Source: JAAKFL01 sp964629645
GTDB taxonomy: Bacteria; Chlamydiota; Chlamydiia; Chlamydiales; SLFE01
Assembly (NCBI GenBank): GCA_964629645.1
Contig: CAZVSU010000074.1
Location: forward strand, 1 to 11,102
Reading direction: 5' to 3'
DNA: 11,102 bases
The position numbers and the translations under genes were made by a program. Under the pieces are notes generated by a model, which saw only the letters and a program-made list of their open reading frames with translations, had not been told where the DNA came from and ran no database searches. Of the stretch, positions 5,493 to 11,102 are shown piece by piece (the stretch's first letter is position 1; each line of letters begins with the position of its first letter).

Positions 5493-7310
5493 ATGGCGAA
5501 AAAATATGATGAGTCAGCCGTTCAAACCCTGGACGCGCTCGAACACATACGGCTTCGATCGGGGATGTACATCGGCCGCCTCGGCGACGGGTCCCACCCC
5601 GACGACGGCATCTATGTCATGCTCAAAGAGATCATCGACAACAGCGTCGACGAGTTCATCATGAACCACGGCAGCAAAATCGAGATCGGCCTCGACTACA
5701 AAACCGGCTCCGTCTCGGTACGGGACTACGGACGGGGAATTCCGCTCGGGAAAGCGATCGAATGTGTCAGCCAAATCAATACCGGGGCAAAATACAACGA
5801 CGATGTCTTTCAATTCTCTGTCGGGTTAAACGGCGTCGGCACAAAAGCGGTCAATGCCCTGTCGAGCCATTTTGTTTTGAAAAGCCATCGCGACGGAAAA
5901 ATGATCGAAGCCGAGTTTTCCCAAGGGAAGCTGCTCAAGCAAAAAAAAGGCGCATCAAAAGAAAAAAACGGCACATCAATTGCGTTTATTCCCGATGCCG
6001 ACATCTTCAACACCTATCGATTTGAGCCTGAGTTTGTCGAAAAGCGCCTCTGGAACTACGCCTATCTCAACAAGGGACTCACCATTACGTTGAACGGTCA
6101 GCCGTTTCAATCACAAAATGGCCTGCTCGATCTATTAAATGCCGAAGTTGATCCGGACGATCAGCTCTACGCCCCTCTCCACTATGTGGGCAAACAGATC
6201 GAGTTTGCTTTCCTGCACACCCAAAGCTACGGGGAAACGCACTTTTCTTACGTCAACGGTCAGTACACCTCCGACGGAGGGACGCATCTTTCGGCTTTCC
6301 GCGAAGGGATTTTAAAGGGGGTCAACGCCTATGCCAAGAAGACCTTTCAAGGTGTGGACGTGCGAGAGGGGATCGTCGGGACGGTTCTCGTCAAATTAAA
6401 AGATCCCATTTTTGAATCGCAGACAAAAAACAAGCTCGGAAATACAGAAATTCGAGGCGATATCGTTCAGGAAGTGAAAGAGGCTGTCGCCAATTTGCTC
6501 TACAAACACCCCGAGGTCGCAAACAAATTGATCGAGCGGATCGCATTTAACGAAAAGCTCAGACGGGAACTGTCGGCCGTCAAAAAAGAAGCAAAAGAAA
6601 AGCAGAAAAAAATTTCGTTTAAAATCCCGAAGCTGCGCGACTGCAAGTATCACTTCGGCGACAACAACCGCTTCAGCGAAGACACCATGATCTTTTTGAC
6701 GGAAGGGGACTCGGCCAGCGCCTCCATCGTCGCCGCGCGCGACCCCATGACGCAAGCGGTCTTTTCCCTCAGAGGAAAGCCGCTCAATGTCTTTGGGATG
6801 AAGATGGACCAGCTCTACAAAAATGAAGAGATGTACAACGTCATGAGCGCCCTCAATATCGAAGAGGATCTCGAAAACCTCCGCTACAACAAAGTGGTGC
6901 TCGCCACCGATGCCGACGTCGACGGGATGCATATCCGCAATCTCTTGATGACCTTTTTCCTCACCTACTTCGAGGGACTGGTCTTGGGAGGGCATCTCTA
7001 TTTACTTGAAACCCCCATCTTTAAAGTGCGGAATAAAAAAGAGACCCATTATTGCTACTCCGACAAAGAGAAAGAACGCGCCTTAAAAAAGCTGGGCAAA
7101 GGGGCCGAAGTGACCCGCTTTAAAGGCCTTGGCGAGATCTCTCCCGGCGAATTCAAGCAGTTTATCGGACCCGATATCAAGCTGACGCCCGTTTCGGTTC
7201 ATCATTTTTCCGATATTAAGCCGACGCTCGAGTTCTATATGGGGAAAAATACCCCGAAGCGAAAACATTTCATCATGGATCATCTCATTATCGAGCAAGC
7301 AGAGTTATGA
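5493..7310 (+). CDS. parE: Type IIA topoisomerase ATPase subunit (GyrB paralogue / ParE-like)
   Basis: This is the ATPase and metal-binding subunit of a topoisomerase IV or second gyrase. The GHKL ATPase domain shows KEIIDNSVDE (45-54; general base E46, Mg-binding N50), DYGRGIP (78-84) and GLNGVGTKA (111-119). The transducer domain has the QTK loop (Q310-T311-K312). The TOPRIM domain has LTEGDSA (402-408; E404), SLRGKPLNV (425-433), ATDADVDG (471-478; D473, D475, D477) and TRFKGLGE (541-548). At 605 residues it lacks the long insertion of proteobacterial GyrB. It diverges somewhat from consensus: EGDSAS for EGDSAG, and SLRGKP for PLRGKI. Its stop overlaps the next start in ATGA, indicating translational coupling. 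Known chlamydial annotations call this gyrB_2; parE is my choice because topoisomerase IV is the likelier role of a second pair. Confidence 0.88.
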   Translation: MAKKYDESAVQTLDALEHIRLRSGMYIGRLGDGSHPDDGIYVMLKEIIDNSVDEFIMNHGSKIEIGLDYKTGSVSVRDYGRGIPLGKAIECVSQINTGAKYNDDVFQFSVGLNGVGTKAVNALSSHFVLKSHRDGKMIEAEFSQGKLLKQKKGASKEKNGTSIAFIPDADIFNTYRFEPEFVEKRLWNYAYLNKGLTITLNGQPFQSQNGLLDLLNAEVDPDDQLYAPLHYVGKQIEFAFLHTQSYGETHFSYVNGQYTSDGGTHLSAFREGILKGVNAYAKKTFQGVDVREGIVGTVLVKLKDPIFESQTKNKLGNTEIRGDIVQEVKEAVANLLYKHPEVANKLIERIAFNEKLRRELSAVKKEAKEKQKKISFKIPKLRDCKYHFGDNNRFSEDTMIFLTEGDSASASIVAARDPMTQAVFSLRGKPLNVFGMKMDQLYKNEEMYNVMSALNIEEDLENLRYNKVVLATDADVDGMHIRNLLMTFFLTYFEGLVLGGHLYLLETPIFKVRNKKETHYCYSDKEKERALKKLGKGAEVTRFKGLGEISPGEFKQFIGPDIKLTPVSVHHFSDIKPTLEFYMGKNTPKRKHFIMDHLIIEQAEL

Positions 7311-9265
7311 CTTTAGAAGCGCCCAATGACTTAAAACATCTGATGCAAGATCACTACTTGCGCTACGCCTCTTATGTCATCTTGGACAGAGCCATTCCCG
7401 ATATTGCCGACGGCTTGAAGCCTGTCCAACGGCGCATTTTGCTCACCCTTTTCAATATGAGCGACGGACGCTTCCATAAAGTCGCCAACGTTGTCGGGCA
7501 GACAATGGCGCTTCATCCCCATGGCGACGCCGCCATCACAGATGCGCTCGTTCACCTCGCCAATAAAGGGTATCTGCTCGACGAGCAAGGAAACTTCGGC
7601 AACATCTACACCGGCGACCCCGCGGCGGCGTCGCGATACATCGAAACGCGCCTGTCGTCTCTTGCCGCCGAGACCATGTTCAATCCCGATATCACGGAGA
7701 TGATCCCCTCCTATGACGGGCGAAACCAAGATGCCGTACGCCTCCCCGCTAAAATCCCGCTCCTGCTCATGCAAGGGGCCGAAGGGATTGCTGTCGGCAT
7801 GTCAACACGGATCCTGCCCCATAATTTTACCGAGCTCCTCAAAGCGCAGATTGCCCTTTTGGAAGGAAAGCGTTTCACCCTCAATCCCGATTTTGTGACC
7901 GGCGGCATCATGGACGCCTCCGACTACCAAAAGGGGAATGGAAAGATCAAGCTCCGCGCGAAGATCGAAGTGCGCGACCAAAAAACGCTCGTGATCACGG
8001 AAATTGGCTATGGCACGACGACAGAATCGCTGATTCGTTCCATCGACGAGGCCGCCAAAAAAGGGAAAATCAAAATTGAGTCCATCTCCGATTACACAGC
8101 CGAAAAGGTGGAAATCGAAATTAAACTGCCGAGAGGGCAGTACGCCAAAGATTTGATCGAGCCTCTCTATGCCTTCACCGACTGCGAAGTGTCGCTCAGC
8201 TCAAACGTCGTTGTCATCAAAGAGGGGTACCCCGTTGAAACCGATGTTCATGAAATTCTCGCCTATCATACCGATCTGCTCAAAGGGTATCTCAAGCGAG
8301 AGCTGGAGATCGAGCGGGACCGCCTGAAAGAGAAAATCTTCGATAAAACCTTAGAACAGATCTTTATCGAAAACCGCCTCTACAAGAAAATTGAAGAGGT
8401 GGGGACGTTAGACGAGATCCACCAAGTCATTGAAAAGGCGCTTAAGCCCTATCACAACAGGCTGTATCGCCTCCCTACGCACGAAGATCGAGAGCGTCTG
8501 CTTGCCATCCCCATCCGCCGCATATCGAGATACGACGCCGACCGCAACCGCAATGACATCAAAGCGTGCGAAGAGCAGCTTGCGACTGTCGAGAAAAAAT
8601 TAAAACAGATCAAAAAGGTCACAATCGACTATCTCAATGATCTGATCAAGCGATATGGCAAGCTCTTTCCAAGGCGCACAGTTGTGAAACAGATTGACGA
8701 GATCGACCGTCGGGCTATTGAGACAAAGGAGATTTCCATCGGGTTCGACCCTAAGCAAGGCTTCGTCGGCACAAAAGTGAAAAGCGGCCTCGCTATCGAG
8801 GCGACCAATTTTGATAAACTGCTCGTGATCTTTGACGACGGCTCGCTCAAGGTGATCAACATTCCCGAAAAACAATTCCTCCAAACGGCGGGCAAAAAAG
8901 TGGTCCACATCGGCGTGGCCGATAAAAAAACGGCCTTCAATGTGATCTATAGCGACCTTAAGAAAATTTGCTTTGCCAAGCGGTTTGTGGTGAGCCAATT
9001 TATTTTGGATAAAGAGTACCGCTATTTCGATCAAGGCAAACTTGAGTATATCGGCACAAACCCCGACCTTGAATTGACCCTTAAGCTGGTGCCGAAAGCC
9101 AAGCAGAAACTGTCGGCCATCGATTTTAGTTTTGACAGCGTACTCGTGAAGAGCGTCTCCGCAAAAGGGATCCGGATCAGCACGAGGCCGGTCAAGAAAG
9201 TAGGCCCCAAAAACAAAAAAGCGTCGAGTGGAGATCTTCAGCTTGACTTTTTCAATCAGCACTAA
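7307..9265 (+). CDS. parC: Type IIA topoisomerase cleavage subunit (GyrA paralogue / ParC-like)
   Basis: This is the DNA breakage-reunion subunit paired with the preceding ATPase subunit. Evidence: LRYASYVILDRAIPDIADGL (18-37), GQTMALHPHGDAAITDALV (64-82), QGNFGNIYTGDPAAA (94-108), the catalytic tyrosine Y111 in SRYIETRLS (109-117) with R110, and LPAKIPLLLMQGAEGIAVGMS (146-166). A coiled-coil-rich segment spans about 330-440 and a shortened beta-pinwheel-like C-terminal domain about 470-635. No canonical GyrA box (QRRGG) is visible, and at 652 residues it is shorter than GyrA or ParC of E. coli; this argues for a ParC-like rather than supercoiling enzyme. In the quinolone region A75 replaces the usual Ser, while the acidic residue (D79) is kept. 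It overlaps the upstream gene by 4 nt and recX by up to 38 nt. Confidence 0.88.
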   Translation: MTLEAPNDLKHLMQDHYLRYASYVILDRAIPDIADGLKPVQRRILLTLFNMSDGRFHKVANVVGQTMALHPHGDAAITDALVHLANKGYLLDEQGNFGNIYTGDPAAASRYIETRLSSLAAETMFNPDITEMIPSYDGRNQDAVRLPAKIPLLLMQGAEGIAVGMSTRILPHNFTELLKAQIALLEGKRFTLNPDFVTGGIMDASDYQKGNGKIKLRAKIEVRDQKTLVITEIGYGTTTESLIRSIDEAAKKGKIKIESISDYTAEKVEIEIKLPRGQYAKDLIEPLYAFTDCEVSLSSNVVVIKEGYPVETDVHEILAYHTDLLKGYLKRELEIERDRLKEKIFDKTLEQIFIENRLYKKIEEVGTLDEIHQVIEKALKPYHNRLYRLPTHEDRERLLAIPIRRISRYDADRNRNDIKACEEQLATVEKKLKQIKKVTIDYLNDLIKRYGKLFPRRTVVKQIDEIDRRAIETKEISIGFDPKQGFVGTKVKSGLAIEATNFDKLLVIFDDGSLKVINIPEKQFLQTAGKKVVHIGVADKKTAFNVIYSDLKKICFAKRFVVSQFILDKEYRYFDQGKLEYIGTNPDLELTLKLVPKAKQKLSAIDFSFDSVLVKSVSAKGIRISTRPVKKVGPKNKKASSGDLQLDFFNQH

Positions 9266-9827
9266 AAAAGAAGCCGAGGCGCACCACATTTTCGTCAACG
9301 GCGCGCTTTGGCGGGTCGTGTCGCCCCGCCTATTTGGCAAACGTCTCAAGCTCGAGGTGGACACTTTTGAGGAACTTCTTGCCCTCGAAAAAGAAAAAGC
9401 GCTTTCATTTGCCGTAAGAAGCCTCTCCGCGAAAGCGCAACACTCCATTGAGCTGAAGAAAAAGATCCTGGACCTCGGCGCCTCTGAAGAGGCGGCGCGC
9501 TACGCAATTGAAACGCTGGAGCAGCTCGGCTATTTGGACGACGAAGAGTGGTGCCGCTTTTTTATTCGGTCGCAAAAAGCGCGCAAGCTGGGCAAGTCGG
9601 CCATCGCACAAAAATTGAGGAGCAAGGGCATCGCCGACGACGAGTTTCAGCCGTTTCTCGATGAGGAGCTTCCCGCGGAAGAGCAAGAAAAGCAAATCGA
9701 AGCGCTTCTTCGCACCAAGTTTAAATCTAAAGACCTAACCAATCCTAAGCAAAAGCAACAGGTCATCGCCGGCCTTTGCCGCCGCGGCTTTTCTTGGGAC
9801 CTCATCGCCGCCGCCCTAAAACGCTAG
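9228..9827 (+). CDS. recX: Regulatory protein RecX
   Basis: RecX binds RecA filaments and limits recombinase activity. The protein has the three-helix-repeat layout of the family: ALSFAVRSLSAKAQHSIELKKKI near residues 58-80, then ETLEQLGYLDDEEWCRFFIRS (the GYLDD..F signature) with AIAQKLRSKGI after it, and a C-terminal repeat ending in CRRGFSWDLIAAAL. At about 195-199 residues it is within family range. The open frame gives a GTG start at 9228 without a ribosome binding site. A TTG at 9243 is preceded by GGAG (9230-9233) with 9 nt spacing and may be the true start (194 residues). Either way it overlaps the gyrA-like gene, so it is probably the last gene of that operon. The 30-nt gap to the convergent gene holds only a weak GAGG/CCTC hairpin and no clear terminator. 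Confidence 0.8.
   Translation: MEIFSLTFSISTKKEAEAHHIFVNGALWRVVSPRLFGKRLKLEVDTFEELLALEKEKALSFAVRSLSAKAQHSIELKKKILDLGASEEAARYAIETLEQLGYLDDEEWCRFFIRSQKARKLGKSAIAQKLRSKGIADDEFQPFLDEELPAEEQEKQIEALLRTKFKSKDLTNPKQKQQVIAGLCRRGFSWDLIAAALKR
9230..9245 (+). promoter_or_regulatory. recX: Ribosome binding site and alternative TTG start of recX
   Basis: GGAG at 9230-9233 lies inside the end of the gyrA-like gene, 9 nt before a TTG codon at 9243-9245 in the recX frame. The upstream GTG (9228) has no comparable signal. This favours translation from TTG, a common weak start for a regulatory protein. Confidence 0.45.
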
Positions 9828-9857
9828 AGGAACCCCTCCCCCGGCTCAGCTGCCCTT

Positions 9858-11102
9858 TTATCCAAGTTTCGGGATGATCACCTCTTCAAAATATTGGTGG
9901 CGGCGGGGACTGTCCGTCTTCCCTCCAGGTTGTTCGTTCAGAACCTCTTTCAACAATGTCCGGAATTCCTTTTCCATCTCCGTTCTATTGGCGCCCTTTG
10001 GACGATAGACTCCGCAGCTCAACTCAGCCACTAAAGCGTGGGTGACGCCTGCCTGGACCATAGCGTCAAGCGAGGCGCGCAGTTTGTTTTTCACACACTC
10101 TTTAAAGACCTCTTTATCTTTGGCAGCCTTCTCGTTCAACGTCCTCGTCATGGTTCCCGTGTTGCGACCTTTTCCCCCTGCATTCACAGAGTCGGCAAAA
10201 ACAACCGCGTGAACTGGCGTCGGTGTCTTTGGGGTCTTTGGGGTCTTTGGGGTCTTTTTGTTGCACTGCGTATACAAACCGGCCCCGGTGACGAGATGCG
10301 CATCTTTGTACTCTGAAGACTTGGCTTTGGTATAGTCAACGCCTTGTTTCGTCATGGTGGCTTTATCAGCTGCGTGGTACTCAAGGCCCCATTCGCCTAA
10401 AACTGTGGCCATAAAATTATCGGCGTACTGCTCTTTATCTTGATCTGTCTCCTTCGTTTTGATCCCGGCTAAAAGCATTTGAGCGATGACAGATTCTTCC
10501 TGAGTCCTTTTGTTCGCATTTTTGTTAATTAACGTAAGCTTGTCGTTCCACGAAGCGGTAAAATCCCATTCTTTGCCAAGAGCGCCCGCGGGCAGGCCGC
10601 TATTGGCCGCAATCATGACCCCTATTTTTGCATACTCATTCTCTTGTATAATTTGATCGGCAACACCCGAGCATCCTGAAGCGCTATACCTATATGGCAC
10701 GTTTACGATTTTATCGCTCATTATGAGTGACTTTGTGTCAGGATGCTTACTTACTACCTCGTTTAGATCTTTTTTGAAGTACTCATACCGCAGAGCCGAA
10801 TCAACTTTGGTCCTCTTCGCGTGCGCGAGCGGCACTCTCATAAGGTCTTGATAGGCTTTTGACGAGAGCTTGATGTTTGAACCGTTGCGTTTTATACCTT
10901 TTTTTTGTCCGTAATTTTTAAGAAAATTTTGAGCCGTCTCTTTATTTTCAAAGCTGATGATGGCGCTGAAGTCAGAATTGACTGTGGTTTTGGCTTCTTT
11001 TAGCAACGTTGTGATTGACGCAAGCTGATCGTCAGAATATTTTTGCAAACCACGGGCTTCAATATTTTTTGTCGTCCCTTGTTGTATGCTTTTTTCCGAA
11101 TC
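9858..11102 (-). CDS. PARG/macrodomain-like protein (microbial DUF2263-type), 5' end outside window
   Basis: 414 residues are visible, numbered here from the right edge; the frame is still open there. The order of elements resembles microbial poly(ADP-ribose) glycohydrolases (TIGR02452/DUF2263): a strand then AANSGLPAGA (165-174), then RTQEESVIAQ (199-208) in place of the PARG QEE catalytic motif, a strand HAVVFADSVNAGG (298-310), and THALVAELSCGVYRPKG (354-370), the family's Gly/Cys-rich phosphate loop before the last helix. Differences: the usual Gly-Gly-Gly is AGA, and about 25 extra residues separate it from QEE. A KTP-repeat linker (about 283-294) divides the domain. The first 100 residues (SDFSAIISFENKETAQNFL...) are unfamiliar. 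If active, it would remove ADP-ribose from proteins. The KTP repeat and rich Lys/Thr/Asn content suggest an effector, but no secretion signal can be judged without the N-terminus. Confidence 0.5.
   Translation of the reverse strand, partial: DSEKSIQQGTTKNIEARGLQKYSDDQLASITTLLKEAKTTVNSDFSAIISFENKETAQNFLKNYGQKKGIKRNGSNIKLSSKAYQDLMRVPLAHAKRTKVDSALRYEYFKKDLNEVVSKHPDTKSLIMSDKIVNVPYRYSASGCSGVADQIIQENEYAKIGVMIAANSGLPAGALGKEWDFTASWNDKLTLINKNANKRTQEESVIAQMLLAGIKTKETDQDKEQYADNFMATVLGEWGLEYHAADKATMTKQGVDYTKAKSSEYKDAHLVTGAGLYTQCNKKTPKTPKTPKTPTPVHAVVFADSVNAGGKGRNTGTMTRTLNEKAAKDKEVFKECVKNKLRASLDAMVQAGVTHALVAELSCGVYRPKGANRTEMEKEFRTLLKEVLNEQPGGKTDSPRRHQYFEEVIIPKLG
10225..10257 (-). repeat. Nine-base tandem repeat encoding a KTP linker
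   Basis: On the plus strand the unit GTCTTTGGG is repeated three full times plus a six-base partial unit, all identical. On the coding (minus) strand each unit encodes Lys-Thr-Pro, giving K-K-T-P-K-T-P-K-T-P-K-T-P-T-P. The perfect identity between units implies recent expansion, and the unit count may vary between strains. It sits between the two halves of the PARG-like fold. Confidence 0.85.

Noticed and set aside
6396..6995. Open frame of 199 codons on the minus strand
   Set aside because: It is antisense to the TOPRIM region of the gyrB-like gene. Its Val/Asp/Glu-rich translation is typical of an antisense shadow.
8600..9448. Open frame of 282 codons on the minus strand
   Set aside because: It runs antisense across the end of the gyrA-like gene and into recX, both of which have recognisable domains. 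It has no family match and a shadow-like composition.
9827..9857. Possible terminator between recX and the convergent gene
   Set aside because: Only a 4-bp GAGG/CCTC stem and a short CTTTTA are present; too weak to call.

Overview
The window looks like chromosome of a Chlamydiae-type bacterium, most likely an environmental (Parachlamydiales-like) chlamydia. A second gyrB/gyrA pair (type IIA topoisomerase paralogues) lies close to a short, divergent hemA, the grouping I recall from Chlamydia (gyrA_2, gyrB_2, hemA). The assignment is inference from gene content and protein style; no rRNA or tRNA is present to confirm it.

Layout. (1) 1-781 (+): distal part of a PP2C-like Ser/Thr phosphatase, open at the left edge. 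(2) 782-1261: gene-poor stretch with a 46-nt hairpin element just after the phosphatase stop and a 30-nt sequence matching the 3' end of hemA. (3) 1262-2119 (-): M48-type membrane metallopeptidase with its own promoter, followed by a second hairpin copy at 2209-2258. (4) 2260-3273 (-) hemA and, divergently, 3361-4404 (+) hemH, giving the first committed and the last step of haem synthesis. (5) 4316-5389 (-): pseB-like UDP-GlcNAc 4,6-dehydratase whose 3' end overlaps that of hemH by 89 nt. (6) 5493-9827 (+): tightly coupled gyrB-like, gyrA-like and recX genes, probably one operon. (7) 9858-11102 (-): a protein with features of the microbial PARG/macrodomain family, running off the right edge and convergent with recX.

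The core is housekeeping (haem, DNA topology, RecA control). The flanks (phosphatase, peptidase, PARG-like protein) and the orphan sugar-nucleotide dehydratase look like accessory genes. The most notable points are the PARG-like protein with an altered catalytic loop and a KTP-repeat linker, a ferrochelatase with an internal cysteine cluster suited to a [2Fe-2S] centre, a repeated palindromic element on both sides of the peptidase gene, and a nine-residue HemA tail that recurs outside hemA with only silent differences.
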